A DNA stretch of 64,000 nucleotides from JAHRAW01 sp963693025 (GCA_963693025.1 OY843749.1:2108001-2172000); one strand, 5' to 3'. Positions 9,319 to 18,300 are shown, counted from the stretch's first letter. Notes: generated by a model not told the origin, from the letters alone. Numbers and translations are program-made.

Positions 9319-9893
9319 TGCGAAGTCGCGCCCGCCGAGGCAATCAGTTTTTTCACCGGCGCATAACTTCGCCGGTGGTGAATGCTGACGCCGTGGCGGC
9401 GCAACGCCTCGATGTGCGCGCGCGTGGGATAGCCCTTGTGCCGCTCAAAACCGTATTGCGGGAACTCAAAAGCGAGCGCCAGCATCCGCCGGTCGCGCTC
9501 CTGTTTGGCGAGAATGGACGCCGCCGAAATCACGCCGTGCAGCGCATCGCCGCGCACCACCGCCTCGCCCGGACACGGCAGGTCGGGCAACCTGTTGCCG
9601 TCAACCAGCGCTTTGGACGGCGCCACGGCGAGCCCGTCGACCGCGCGGCGCATCGCCAGCAGGGTTGCTTGCAAGATATTCAGCGCGTCAATTTCCGCGA
9701 CGCTGGCGCTCGCCACCGCCCAGTGCAGCGCTTTTTGCTTGATTTCCAACTCCAACTCGCCGCGCCGCGCCGCCGAGAGTTTTTTGGAGTCGTCAAGCCC
9801 TGCAATCGGCGCGCGCGGGTCAAGCACCGCCGCCGCCGCCACCACCGGACCCGCCAACGGACCGCGACCGGCTTCGTCAATTCCGGCAATCAT
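9315..9893 (-). CDS. rnhB: Ribonuclease HII, 192 aa
   Basis: It cleaves the RNA strand of RNA-DNA hybrids and excises misincorporated ribonucleotides. The signature MIAGIDEAGRGPLAGPVV gives Asp6-Glu7 as metal ligands, and a third acid lies in ALVDGNRLP. The length is normal for the family. It overlaps dnaE by four bases. Upstream, a ~500 bp repeat cluster separates it from lpxB, which is unusual because lpxB-rnhB are normally adjacent in one operon. Confidence 0.95.
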   Translation of the reverse strand: MIAGIDEAGRGPLAGPVVAAAAVLDPRAPIAGLDDSKKLSAARRGELELEIKQKALHWAVASASVAEIDALNILQATLLAMRRAVDGLAVAPSKALVDGNRLPDLPCPGEAVVRGDALHGVISAASILAKQERDRRMLALAFEFPQYGFERHKGYPTRAHIEALRRHGVSIHHRRSYAPVKKLIASAGATSQ

Positions 9894-9946
9894 TGCGCGG
9901 GTGCCGAGTCTTCGTCATCGAACAACAGAAAAATAACCCCCAACTT

Positions 9947-10359
9947 CGTCATTCTCGAACGATAGAAAAATAAGGAGCGGTAGCGACTATATTTTTCATC
10001 GCCTTCGGGAATCTCCCTAAGGCTACCGTGAATTCCAACAAAGCCTGTGCCAGTATTAGGGAGATTCCCGAGGTCGTAAGTGTCCGTAAGCCGCCGCTTA
10101 AAAGAAAAAGCGCGGCGGCAACGGACACTAACGCTCGAGAATGACGAGTTATACATACCCGTCATTCTCGAACGATAGAAAAATAGGGAGCGGTAGCGAC
10201 CATATTTTTCATCGCCTTCGGGAATCTCCCTAAGGCTAGCGTGGACTTTACCGAAGCCCGTGCCAATCTTAGGGAGATTCCCGAGGACGCAAGTGTCCGT
10301 AAGCCGCCGCTTAAAAGAAGAAGCGCGGCGGCAACGGACACTAACGCTCGAGAATGACG
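9947..10359. repeat. Two tandem copies of the ~200 bp palindromic element
   Basis: Copies at about 9947-10146 and 10160-10359 begin CGTCATTCTCGAACGATAG and end CTAACGCTCGAGAATGACG. Each contains GGGAATCTCCCTAAG with its inverse CTTAGGGAGATTCCC, then GTGTCCGT/ACGGACAC arms around a CCGCCGC...GCGGCGG hairpin. The gap between rnhB and lpxB (9894-10440) holds little else. A minus-strand open frame across it is only the repeat read as protein. Confidence 0.85.
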
Positions 10360-10440
10360 AGGTTTTGGAATGACGAGGTTTTGGAATCACAGGGTTTTGT
10401 TTTTGTTGGGGTTGGGGTTGTTGGGTGTGCTTGTCAACTC

Positions 10441-11595
10441 TCATTGATAATCCCCCAAACTTAGTACCGTATCCGCGGCGCGGGCGTTGGCGTTTAGTTT
10501 CAGCGTACGGTGCAGGTTGGCGAAATGCCGCTCCAAGTCGGCGACGCGCGATGCATCGCGTAGCAGCGCGTCCGCTTGCGACGCGATGTTGCCGGCGCTC
10601 GCGCGGCTCTGAATCAACTCCGGCACCATCGGCGTGGGCAGCAGTTGGTTGGGCATGGAGTAGTAATCCACGTGCCGCAGCCGGCGCATCAGCCAGTAAC
10701 TCGGCGCCGCCAGTTTATACACCACGATATGCGGGCGGCGTAGCAACGCGGCTTCCAGAGACGCGGTTCCCGACGCCAGAATCGCCAAATCGCACGCCTC
10801 CAACGCGGCGCGGGAGTTGCCGTCCAGGGTGCGCAGCGGCAGGTCGCCGGTGTCGCCGGCGGTCTTGCGGAACTCGGCGGCGGCGGCTTCGCCGGCAAAC
10901 GGCAGCACGAACTTGGCTTCGGGACGGCGCTCAAGTATACGCCGCGCCGCCTCCATAAACACGCCGCCGAGCCGCCGGATTTCGCTGCGCCGGCTGCCGG
11001 GCAACAGCGCGATGAGCAAGCCGTCTTCAAGCCCGAGTCGTTGCCGGGCGGCGGCGCGGTCGGGCTCGGAAATTTCGTCCGCCACCGGATGACCGACGCA
11101 GGTGACCGGCACGCGGTGGCGTTGATAATAGTCCGCCTCAAAGGGGAACAGCGTCAGCATGTGGTCGATGGAGCGGCGGATTTTGCGGATGCGGTAGCCG
11201 CGCCACGCCCACACGGTCGGGCTGACGTAGTGGACGCAGGTTATGCCGCCGCGTTTGAGTTTGCGCGCAAGCGACAGGTTGAAGTCGGGCGCATCGACGC
11301 CGACGAAAATGTCGGGGCGCTCGCCTTCGGTGGTGAACCGTTTGAGCAAGCGGCGCCGGATTTGGAAGATGCCGGGCAACTTGGTGAGCAAGCCGTCCAG
11401 CCCGATGACGCCGATGCGCTCCATGTCATACAGCAACTCGCAGCCGGCGCGCGCCATCTTCGGTCCGCCGACGCCGACGAAGCGGCTTGCGGGGCGGCGG
11501 GCTTTGAGTTCCTCAATCAGCCCGGCGGCGAGCCGGTCGCCCGAGGGCTCGGCGGCGACGATGGCAACCCGGACACCGCGCCACCGCTCGTGCAT
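10441..11595 (-). CDS. lpxB: Lipid-A-disaccharide synthase, 384 aa
   Basis: It joins UDP-2,3-diacylglucosamine and lipid X to form the lipid A disaccharide at the inner membrane. GT-B fold features fit LpxB: RVAIVAAEPSGDRLAAGLIEEL at the N-terminus, GVDAPDFNLSLARKLK, YVSPTVWAWRGYRIRKI, and ALLPGSRRSEIRRL in the nucleotide-binding half. The length is normal. It follows lpxA by 13 bases in the same direction and belongs to the lpxD-fabZ-lpxA-lpxB run. Its 3' end abuts the repeat cluster. Confidence 0.96.
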   Translation of the reverse strand: MHERWRGVRVAIVAAEPSGDRLAAGLIEELKARRPASRFVGVGGPKMARAGCELLYDMERIGVIGLDGLLTKLPGIFQIRRRLLKRFTTEGERPDIFVGVDAPDFNLSLARKLKRGGITCVHYVSPTVWAWRGYRIRKIRRSIDHMLTLFPFEADYYQRHRVPVTCVGHPVADEISEPDRAAARQRLGLEDGLLIALLPGSRRSEIRRLGGVFMEAARRILERRPEAKFVLPFAGEAAAAEFRKTAGDTGDLPLRTLDGNSRAALEACDLAILASGTASLEAALLRRPHIVVYKLAAPSYWLMRRLRHVDYYSMPNQLLPTPMVPELIQSRASAGNIASQADALLRDASRVADLERHFANLHRTLKLNANARAADTVLSLGDYQ

Positions 11596-11608
11596 CGCGC
11601 ATCACCCC

Positions 11609-12412
11609 TTAGCGAATGATGCCGCGCCCGCATTTCGCGCGGCGCAGAAAATCACAGAAGACGGAGACTTCCGGGCTGTCGCGGTTCAGGCGTTGGATTT
11701 CGCCGAGCGCGGTTTGCAGGTCGAGGTTGCTGCGATACAACAACCGGTAGGCGTGCTTGAGCAAGCCGATGGTGTCTTCGCCGTAATCCCTGCGCCGCAA
11801 GCCCTTGACGTTGATGCCGAACGGCGACGCCGAGTTGCCGGCGGCGATGATATACGGCGGCACGTCTTGCAGGCAGACCGCGCCGATGCCGGTGATGCAG
11901 TGCGCGCCGACATTGCAATATTGATGCACCAGCGAAAACCCGCCGAGGATGGCGTAGTCGCCGACTTCCACATGCCCCGCGAGGCTCGCGCCGTTGGCGA
12001 AGATGACGTGGTCGCCGAGCGTGCAGTCGTGGGCGATATGCGCGTATGCCATGATGAGATTGTCGTCGCCGAGGCGCGTGACGCCGAGACCGCTGGCGGC
12101 GCCACGATTGAGCGTGGCAGTGCCACGATTGAGCGTGCAGTATTCGCGGATGGTGTTGCGCTCGCCGATATGCAGTTGCGTCGGCTCGCCGGCGTAGTCC
12201 TGGTGCTGCGGCTCCTCGCCGATGGAGCAGAACTGGAAGATGCGGTTGTGCGCACCGATGGTGGTGTGGCTGCGGATGAGCACGTGCGAGCCGATGCGCG
12301 TGTGGTCGCCGATGACCACGTCTTTTTCCACGATGGAAAACGCGCCGACCTCCACCTCCGCGCCGAGTTCCGCGCCCGGGTCGACGATTGCGCTGGGGTG
12401 AATGCGGGGCAT
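11609..12412 (-). CDS. lpxA: UDP-N-acetylglucosamine acyltransferase, 267 aa
   Basis: It transfers the first acyl chain from acyl-ACP to UDP-GlcNAc in lipid A synthesis. I placed the start at 12412 (MPRIHPSAIVDPGAELG), where LpxA proteins begin. A longer frame would run into fabZ. The left-handed beta-helix hexapeptides are plain, and the catalytic His lies in AHIAHDC (about residue 128). Residues about 91-105 contain a tandem seven-residue duplication (TLNRGTA TLNRGAA) encoded by a 21 bp direct repeat at 12101-12137. The family normally has this unit once. The extra turn lies close to the active-site coils and may alter them. Confidence 0.95.
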   Translation of the reverse strand: MPRIHPSAIVDPGAELGAEVEVGAFSIVEKDVVIGDHTRIGSHVLIRSHTTIGAHNRIFQFCSIGEEPQHQDYAGEPTQLHIGERNTIREYCTLNRGTATLNRGAASGLGVTRLGDDNLIMAYAHIAHDCTLGDHVIFANGASLAGHVEVGDYAILGGFSLVHQYCNVGAHCITGIGAVCLQDVPPYIIAAGNSASPFGINVKGLRRRDYGEDTIGLLKHAYRLLYRSNLDLQTALGEIQRLNRDSPEVSVFCDFLRRAKCGRGIIR

Positions 12413-12413
12413 G

Positions 12414-12869
12414 TCAGACCTGGCGGTAGGTGAAGCGTATTTCCGCCAGCGCCGCCAACTCGCCGTCCACCGACGCCTTGCCGGAATATTTCCAGATGCG
12501 GCTCTTGCAGTAGATTTCAGTGACCTCAATCAGCAACTGGTCGCCCGGCTCCACCGGTCGTTTGAAGCGCGCCTTGTCGATGCCGGCGAACAAGAAGATG
12601 GTGTTCTCATCGGGCTCGGCGCCCAGTCCGCGGCTTGCCAGAATCGCCGACGCCTGCGCGATGGCTTCGAGAATCAGCACGCCGGGGAACACCGGTCGGG
12701 CGGGGAAATGCCCTTGAAAAAACGGCTCGTTGACGGACACGTTTTTTATCGCGCTGAGGCGTTTGTGCAGTTCATAATCCAGCACCCGGTCGATCAGCAG
12801 AAACGGATAGCGGTGCGGCAAAATGGCGCGGATGCGGTGAATGTCGATGCGCGTTGAGTCAGTCATCAT
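12414..12869 (-). CDS. fabZ: 3-hydroxyacyl-ACP dehydratase, 151 aa
   Basis: It removes water from beta-hydroxyacyl-ACP in fatty acid elongation. A hot-dog fold with the motif FFQGHFPARPVFPGVLILEAIAQ gives catalytic His54 and Glu68. The length is normal. Its first bases overlap the end of lpxD by 11 bp and its stop lies one base from the lpxA start, so the cluster is tightly coupled. Competition with LpxD and LpxA for the same hydroxyacyl-ACP pool is established for this gene group. Confidence 0.96.
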   Translation of the reverse strand: MMTDSTRIDIHRIRAILPHRYPFLLIDRVLDYELHKRLSAIKNVSVNEPFFQGHFPARPVFPGVLILEAIAQASAILASRGLGAEPDENTIFLFAGIDKARFKRPVEPGDQLLIEVTEIYCKSRIWKYSGKASVDGELAALAEIRFTYRQV

Positions 12870-13980
12870 CTTGGGTTGTGTCCCGATTGCACTGGTTGTC
12901 GTGCGCGCGCAGGCGGTCGAGGCGGCGCAGGTTGGCGACGGTTTTGCGCCACTGCGCCGCCGGTTGCGCCGGTATCATGGACGAATAGACGCCCGCCTCG
13001 GTGATGGATTGGGCGACAAAACCGTCGGCGTTGACGCGCACATCGTCGGCGATTTCCAGATGCCCCAGAATCGCGGCGCGCCCGCCCAGCCGGCAGCGCT
13101 TGCCGATGGTCGCGCTGCCGGCGATGGCGACGCAGCCCGCCATGACCGTATCATCACCGACGCGCACGTTGTGCGCAATCTGAATGTGGTTGTCCAGTTT
13201 GACGCCGTTGCCAATCACGGTGTTGTCGAGGGCGCCGCGGTCGATGGTGGTGTTGGCGCCGATGTCCACATCGTCGCCAATCACGACGCCGCCGAGTTGC
13301 TCGATGCGCACCCATTCGCCGCCGCCATTTTCGTCATGCGCATAACCGAATCCGCTCGCGCCGATGACCGCGCCCGATGCCAGTTTGCAGCGCTCGCCGA
13401 TGGTGGTGCGTGCGTAGATGCGAACGCCGGGGTCGAGCACGGTGTCGCGTCCGAGCACGCAGTCGGCGCCGACCGACACGTGGCTGCCGACGACCACGCC
13501 CTGTTCCAGCCGGGAGTTTTCCCCGATGACGCTATACGCACCGACCGCCACATCCGCGTGCAGCGACGCGCCGGCGGCGATGATGGCGCTCGGATGAACG
13601 CCCGCATCGGATGGCGGCGGCGCAAACAAGGCGCTGGCGCGCGCATAGGCGAGGTAGGGGTCGGCGACGACTATTTTGTGTCCCGCGAACAGTCCGGCGT
13701 GCTCGGCTTTCAACATCACCGCGCCGGCGCCGCTGGCTTTCAGTTTGGCTTCCCGCTTGGGGTCGGCGTAGAACGACAACGCATCACTCGCGGCGTTTTC
13801 CAGCGCGCTGAGCGCCGCCACCGTGAACGCGCCATCGCCCTCCACCCGCCCGCCGGTCGCCTGCGCGATGCGGTTGAGGTTGATTGTCGCGCCCGGCTTG
13901 GCGGCGGCGGCACCCTGACCTGAGCGCGCCTTGCGAGTCCGCAAGGGCGGTTGCCCGGAGTCCGCGCGCGCCTGCGTCAT
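12859..13980 (-). CDS. lpxD: UDP-3-O-acylglucosamine N-acyltransferase, 373 aa
   Basis: It adds the second acyl chain in lipid A synthesis. The first ~40 residues are rich in Ala, Arg and Gly and extend past the usual LpxD start, so the true start may be internal. The uridine-binding N-domain follows, and then hexapeptide repeats with HIQIAHNVRVGDDT holding the catalytic His. The start overlaps the skp stop by four bases. The C-terminus ends in a polar tail (HDNQCNRDTTQDDD) lying over the fabZ start. Confidence 0.95.
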   Translation of the reverse strand: MTQARADSGQPPLRTRKARSGQGAAAAKPGATINLNRIAQATGGRVEGDGAFTVAALSALENAASDALSFYADPKREAKLKASGAGAVMLKAEHAGLFAGHKIVVADPYLAYARASALFAPPPSDAGVHPSAIIAAGASLHADVAVGAYSVIGENSRLEQGVVVGSHVSVGADCVLGRDTVLDPGVRIYARTTIGERCKLASGAVIGASGFGYAHDENGGGEWVRIEQLGGVVIGDDVDIGANTTIDRGALDNTVIGNGVKLDNHIQIAHNVRVGDDTVMAGCVAIAGSATIGKRCRLGGRAAILGHLEIADDVRVNADGFVAQSITEAGVYSSMIPAQPAAQWRKTVANLRRLDRLRAHDNQCNRDTTQDDD

Positions 13981-14483
13981 TGCGAGTAGCGTTGCTTCAG
14001 TTCGTCCAGCACCCGGTCGGTCAGGTCGATTTCCGGGCTGGCATAAACCACCTGCTGAAACACCACATCCAACTCGGCGCTTTTGGCGACGTCGATAATC
14101 ACTTCGGTAATCAACTTCTCCAACTTGGTCAGCCCCTGATTGCGCCGCCGCGTGTAGTCTTCGTTGTATTCACGCTGAGCGCGCCGCAACTGCCTTTCCA
14201 GTTCGCGCAACTCGTCGGTCTTGGCGGTCAACTCCTCGGCGGTCATCAGCAAGCGCTCTTTTTCCAGCGTCTCCTCCTGCGCCTTGAACAGGTCAAAGCG
14301 CCCCTTGAGTTCGCGGTTGCGCTCGGCAAACTCGGCTTCCAGCCGCTTGACCTCCGCCTTGCCCTGAGGCGCCTGCTCAATCAACCGCCGCGCATCAACA
14401 TAGCCCATGCCTTCGGCGTGCGCGGTGAGGGGGGTTAGTAGGGTGGCGGTTAATAAGGTGATTAGTAGGGGGATTGGTTTCAT
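13977..14483 (-). CDS. skp: Periplasmic chaperone Skp/OmpH, 168 aa
   Basis: It holds unfolded outer-membrane proteins in the periplasm for the BAM complex. The signal peptide is MKPIPLLITLLTATLLTPLTAHA, followed by MGYVDARRLIEQAPQGK and a long charged coiled coil (about residues 40-120), the tentacle arm typical of Skp. The length fits. In most gammaproteobacteria bamA lies directly upstream. Here it is about 900 bp away, with two small plus-strand genes between. Confidence 0.92.
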   Translation of the reverse strand: MKPIPLLITLLTATLLTPLTAHAEGMGYVDARRLIEQAPQGKAEVKRLEAEFAERNRELKGRFDLFKAQEETLEKERLLMTAEELTAKTDELRELERQLRRAQREYNEDYTRRRNQGLTKLEKLITEVIIDVAKSAELDVVFQQVVYASPEIDLTDRVLDELKQRYSQ

Positions 14484-14721
14484 TTTGGCTCCTTTGGGTT
14501 AAGAGTCGGGAGGTGTTGAAATGAGCAACGGAGTATAGCCGAAAACCGCCGGTAACGGAGACGCTCGCCGGCGAATTTTTTACGGTGCCCCGCGAATTTC
14601 TTCCTGTAATAGCGCGCCCGGCAGTGGCAGTGGGCTTGGGCTTGACACCGCCCCCCGCCGTGCCCACACTGCGGCTAATCGCCAATGCTGGCGTCAACTT
14701 TCAACTGACAGGGAGGTCGCA
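14484..14721. promoter_or_regulatory. Divergent intergenic region between skp and a small membrane gene
   Basis: These 238 bases separate skp (minus) from the gene at 14722 (plus), so each must have its own promoter or rely on readthrough. TTGACA occurs at 14642-14647 on the plus strand, but no good -10 box stands 16-18 bases after it. GGGAGGT at about 14710-14716 is a strong ribosome site for the plus-strand gene. Nothing else is recognised. Confidence 0.3.
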
Positions 14722-15012
14722 ATGACTGAAACTGATTACACCAAAGAATGCCTTTCGCTTTATTCCCGCCTAATGCTGGCTATGTTAGCGTTGCTGGCTA
14801 TTACCCTCGGCGCCACCTTCACTATGTTCATCGCCAAGGCGGAGGCCGTAACGCCCGTGCCAACAGCGCTACTGCCCGGCACGATGATTGACTTCATTAC
14901 CTTTGGGGTTGCCGGCAGCGGCGTGTTTTTTGTGGTATTCTTGTGCTTCGCTTGGTTCACCATCCAGAACCTGCTCAAACTCAAACGTGCAACGGAGGTT
15001 TCAAATGCTTAG
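14722..15012 (+). CDS. Unknown two-helix membrane protein, 96 aa
   Basis: I do not recognise a family. The start is set by the strong upstream GGGAGGT site. Two hydrophobic segments are clear: about residues 15-37 (LYSRLMLAMLALLAITLGATFTM) and 55-82 (IDFITFGVAGSGVFFVVFLCFAWFTIQ). The linker between them is short. The stop overlaps the start of the next small gene, which also has a good ribosome site, so the pair is translationally coupled. The position between bamA and skp, opposite in direction to both, marks it as an insertion into a conserved operon. Confidence 0.6.
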   Translation: MTETDYTKECLSLYSRLMLAMLALLAITLGATFTMFIAKAEAVTPVPTALLPGTMIDFITFGVAGSGVFFVVFLCFAWFTIQNLLKLKRATEVSNA

Positions 15013-15166
15013 TTCAATCACTTGGGAAGGGGTCTGGTGGCTTTTATTCGCATCCATGCCCTTTATTGCGCTTCTCGCTCTGGCAATCGCCCCTTTCTTC
15101 TTGGAAATCAAACACCCCAAACCTAAACCCAAAGACGCGCAACCCACCCCAGCCCCAGACGCCTAA
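15005..15166 (+). CDS. Unknown single-helix membrane peptide, 53 aa
   Basis: The ATG at 15005 lies inside the last codons of the preceding gene and follows AACGGAGGT by 5 bases, an excellent ribosome site. The peptide MLSSITWEGVWWLLFASM continues as one hydrophobic helix (IALLALAIAPFFL), then a short charged and proline-rich tail (KPKPKDAQPTPAPDA). No family is recognised. With its coupled neighbour it may form a small membrane complex. Confidence 0.55.
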   Translation: MLSSITWEGVWWLLFASMPFIALLALAIAPFFLEIKHPKPKPKDAQPTPAPDA

Positions 15167-15206
15167 CCGCGTCGCCAGTAACAACACTAAAAGACGTATG
15201 GATTCC

Positions 15207-15316
15207 CGATGGTAAGTGTCCGTAACCGCCTAACGGCGGACGGACACTAACGCTCGGGAATGACGGCGGAGGAGTGGCGGGCGCAGTAGCGGACACTAAC
15301 GTTAGAGAATGGCGGA
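15207..15316. repeat. Decayed copy of the palindromic intergenic repeat
   Basis: The stretch reads GTAAGTGTCCGTAACCGCC and CGGACACTAACGCTCGGGAATGACG, followed by a second partial end (GCGGACACTAACGTTAGAGAATG). It fills most of the gap between the small membrane genes and bamA. The inner GGGAATCTCCC arms are absent. Confidence 0.65.
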
Positions 15317-15377
15317 GTGGATACATAAATAACACGGCTGGTTAGATAGACAACACGAAATTAAATAGACAACACGA

Positions 15378-17912
15378 CTAGTGAAACACCGAGCCAACAG
15401 TGATTTGGAAACTCTCGGTTTTGTCGCCTTTGGCTTTGTTGAGTGGTTCGGCGTAACTCATTGCGAAGGGTCCGATGGGGGAGAACCAGTTGAAGGTTAG
15501 ACCGGCGGAATAGCGCAGTTCGCTTGGGTCGATGGATTCTTGGAAGTCTTTTCCTTCTATATCCACGCCCTGGCCGAACACCATGCCGCCGTCGATGAAT
15601 AAGCCGAAGCGTTTGTCGTTGCCGGCGTCGCCGCCGCCGAAAGGCGGGAGCAGCAACTCGGCGTTCAGCAGCAGGCGTTGGTCGCCGCCGATGGGTTTGC
15701 CGGTTTGCGTGGCGAGCGGACCGAGCGAGCGACCGTCATACCCGCGCACCGAGTTGGAGCCGCCGGCGAAGAAGTGCTTGAAGAAGGGTAGGCGGTCTTT
15801 GTATTCGGCGGTGGTGGTGGTGTCGCCGACGGGGTACATGTAAGCATCATTAGTATCCCCATAACCGCCGCCATAGCCGATGCTCATCGAGCCTTTGAGC
15901 GTGTAGCGCTCGCCCAGCGGGATGAAATAGGTGTTGTCAAAACTCAACTTGTAGTATTCGTATTCGCTGCCCGGCGACGACATTTCCAGCGACAGCGAGC
16001 GCCGGTTGCCGCGCGTTGGGAAGTAGAAACTGTCCAGCGTGTCGCGCGAGACGCCGACCACGCCGACCAGATTGAAGCCGTCCGGTTTTTCGTCGATGAC
16101 CGCCGCGAGTTGACCTGGCGTGGAGCCGGTTTTTTGCAGTTCAAGGTCTTCCAGCGCGAAGCCGACATTGAGCGAGTTGGTCTCGGCGATGGGGATTTTG
16201 TAGTTGACGCCGGCGCGCGTGGTATCGGCTTTGTATTCGGCGGTGTTGACCTTGTCGGTGTCGGTGCGCCGGCTGGCGAGGGTGAAGCCGCGGCTGACGC
16301 CGTCCGGCGTGTGATAGGGGTTGATATAGGCGAGCGACAGCGTCCTGGTGGCGTCGTTGGTGTCCACCTTTACCTCCAACTCGCGCCCGGTGCCGAACAG
16401 ATTGCGCTGCGAAAAACCGGCGCCGAATTGCGCGCCGTTCTCTTCGGAATAGCCCACCGAAAAAGACACCGAGCCGGTGTTGGTCTCGTTGACGATGACC
16501 TTCACGTCCACCTGGTCGGTGGTGCCGGGCACCGGCGGCGTCTCAATCGTCACGCTGCCGAAATAGCCGGTGCGGCTCAAGCGCGCCTTGGAGCGTTTAA
16601 TCGCGCCGGCGGAATACCACGCGCCCTCAAACTGCCGCATCTCACGCCGAATCACTTGGTCGCGCGTATACAGGTTGCCGGTGATTTCCACGCGGCGGAC
16701 ATACACGCGCTGCTTGGGCTCGATGGCGAACACGGTGTTGACCACGCCGGCGTCGCGGTCGGTTTCATAAATCGGGCGCACGTTGACGAACGCATAGCCC
16801 TCGTCGGAATACTTGTCGGTGATGGCGAGGCGGCTGGCGTTGACCACCTTGCGCGAAAACGGCTCGCCGGGTTGGATGGTCACCAGCCGTTTGAGGGTGG
16901 CGAGTTCGGCTTCGGAAACGGCGGTGGTGGTGACGGCTCTCGCCTCCTCGGTTTCGTCGGCGGTGGGGAGGGCGGTGTCGGCTACTTCTTCTTGCTCTGC
17001 GGCGGTGGCGGTGGCGTCGTCGGTCTCGCCCTCCGCGGAAACCGCGCCTTCGGCGATTTCCGAGGCGGTGGCGATTTCAAACACGGTGTCGCCGAATACA
17101 TACTGCGCGCCTTCGTCAATGCTGATGCTGATGAAGATGTTCTGTTTGTTGGGGCTGATTTCGACGCTGCGCGAGACGATTTGGAAATCGTGGAAGCCGC
17201 GGTCGAGGTAGTAACTGCGAATGGCTTCAATGTCCGCTTCCAGTTTCTGCTTGGAATACTGGTCGCGCCGCGAAAACAAGTTCCAGCCGCGCTTGTCGCG
17301 CAACGACATCTCATCAATCAGCGTTTTTTGTGAGACCGCTTTGGCGCCGACGATGTTGACTTTCTTGATGGTCGCCACGCGCCCCTCGTTGATTTTCAGC
17401 GTGATGGCGACGCGGTTGTTCTCCAACTCCTCGGCGGTGGATTCCACCGTCGCCGAATACCGCCCGAGCGACAGGTAGGTGTTCTTGATTTCCTGCTCGA
17501 CCCGGTCAAGGCTGGCGCTGTTGAAAATCCGCCCCTGCACCAAGCCCGCCGCCTCCAAACCCTCGGTGAGCGCGCCGGTCTCAAGCGCGCGGTTGCCGGT
17601 AATCGTCAGTTCGGCGATGGACGGCCGCTCAACCACCACCACCACCAGCACCGTGCCGTCCTGCTCCAACTCCACGCTCTTGAAAAACCCGGTGCCAAAC
17701 AACTCCTTAATACTCAACCGCGCCTCCTCATCGTTGAGTTCATCGCCCACCTTGAGCGGCAAATAATTAAACACCGTCCCCGCCTCAAGCCGCTCCAACC
17801 CTTCGACGCGAATATCGGTAATGACGAACGGCGTAATCGCCAATGCCGCTTGGAAATGGAGCAGCAAGAACAGCGCGAGGGGTGCGAGGGTGAGTTTTTT
17901 CATTGGGTTCAT
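15378..17912 (-). CDS. bamA: Outer-membrane protein assembly factor BamA, 844 aa
   Basis: Core of the BAM complex, inserting beta-barrels into the outer membrane. The signal peptide (MKKLTLAPLALFLLLHFQAALA) is followed by five POTRA domains and a C-terminal 16-strand barrel. The lock motif reads SNSVRGYDGRSLGP (VRGY in place of the commoner VRGF). The last residues SFQITVGSVFH are slightly atypical for a barrel end, which usually stops at Phe or Trp. Residues about 284-337, in or beside POTRA4, carry an acidic Ala/Thr/Glu-rich insertion (GETDDATATAAEQEEVAD and more) that I do not recall in other BamA. It follows rseP, separated by a repeat cluster. Confidence 0.95.
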   Translation of the reverse strand: MNPMKKLTLAPLALFLLLHFQAALAITPFVITDIRVEGLERLEAGTVFNYLPLKVGDELNDEEARLSIKELFGTGFFKSVELEQDGTVLVVVVVERPSIAELTITGNRALETGALTEGLEAAGLVQGRIFNSASLDRVEQEIKNTYLSLGRYSATVESTAEELENNRVAITLKINEGRVATIKKVNIVGAKAVSQKTLIDEMSLRDKRGWNLFSRRDQYSKQKLEADIEAIRSYYLDRGFHDFQIVSRSVEISPNKQNIFISISIDEGAQYVFGDTVFEIATASEIAEGAVSAEGETDDATATAAEQEEVADTALPTADETEEARAVTTTAVSEAELATLKRLVTIQPGEPFSRKVVNASRLAITDKYSDEGYAFVNVRPIYETDRDAGVVNTVFAIEPKQRVYVRRVEITGNLYTRDQVIRREMRQFEGAWYSAGAIKRSKARLSRTGYFGSVTIETPPVPGTTDQVDVKVIVNETNTGSVSFSVGYSEENGAQFGAGFSQRNLFGTGRELEVKVDTNDATRTLSLAYINPYHTPDGVSRGFTLASRRTDTDKVNTAEYKADTTRAGVNYKIPIAETNSLNVGFALEDLELQKTGSTPGQLAAVIDEKPDGFNLVGVVGVSRDTLDSFYFPTRGNRRSLSLEMSSPGSEYEYYKLSFDNTYFIPLGERYTLKGSMSIGYGGGYGDTNDAYMYPVGDTTTTAEYKDRLPFFKHFFAGGSNSVRGYDGRSLGPLATQTGKPIGGDQRLLLNAELLLPPFGGGDAGNDKRFGLFIDGGMVFGQGVDIEGKDFQESIDPSELRYSAGLTFNWFSPIGPFAMSYAEPLNKAKGDKTESFQITVGSVFH

Positions 17913-17958
17913 TTTGTTTGGGTGATGGGGTGTGTGGGGAAGTTGGCAACAAAAACTT

Positions 17959-18192
17959 CGTCATTCTCGAGCGTTAGAAAAATAACCAACTACCGTCATT
18001 CTCGAACGGTAGAAAATAGGGAGCCGACAGGCGACCATATTTTCTTCGATTCGGGAATCTCCCTAAGGCTAGCGTGGACTTTGGCGAAGACCGTGCCAAC
18101 CTGAGGGAGATTCCCGAGGACGTAAGTGTCCGTAAGCCGCCGCTAAAAGAAAAAGCGCGACGGCAACGGACACTAACGCTCGAGAATGACGA
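17959..18192. repeat. Palindromic intergenic repeat, full copy plus extra end
   Basis: A partial left end at 17959 (CGTCATTCTCGAGCGTTAG) is followed by a full copy at 17994-18192 with both GGGAATCTCCCTAAG arms and the GTGTCCGT arms, closing CTAACGCTCGAGAATGACG. It occupies most of the 388-base gap between rseP and bamA. No gene is seen in the remainder (18193-18300). Confidence 0.85.
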
Positions 18193-18300
18193 AGTTTTTG
18201 TTTTTTGGTTTGTTAGGCGGATTAGTTTCATTTTATCAACGGTTTAGTAAGCATCACCAAGAATAACAGTAGGGAACCAGCGGACTCACGCCCACCCGCC

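Noticed and set aside
9890..10444. 184-codon minus-strand open frame between rnhB and lpxB
   Set aside because: It is two copies of the palindromic intergenic repeat read as protein, with repeated SSVSVRCRRA and SLREIPEGDEK blocks and no ribosome site.
14642..14680. TTGACA upstream of the small membrane genes as a promoter
   Set aside because: No acceptable -10 box at 16-18 bases; the nearest TAAT-like string is about 25 bases away.
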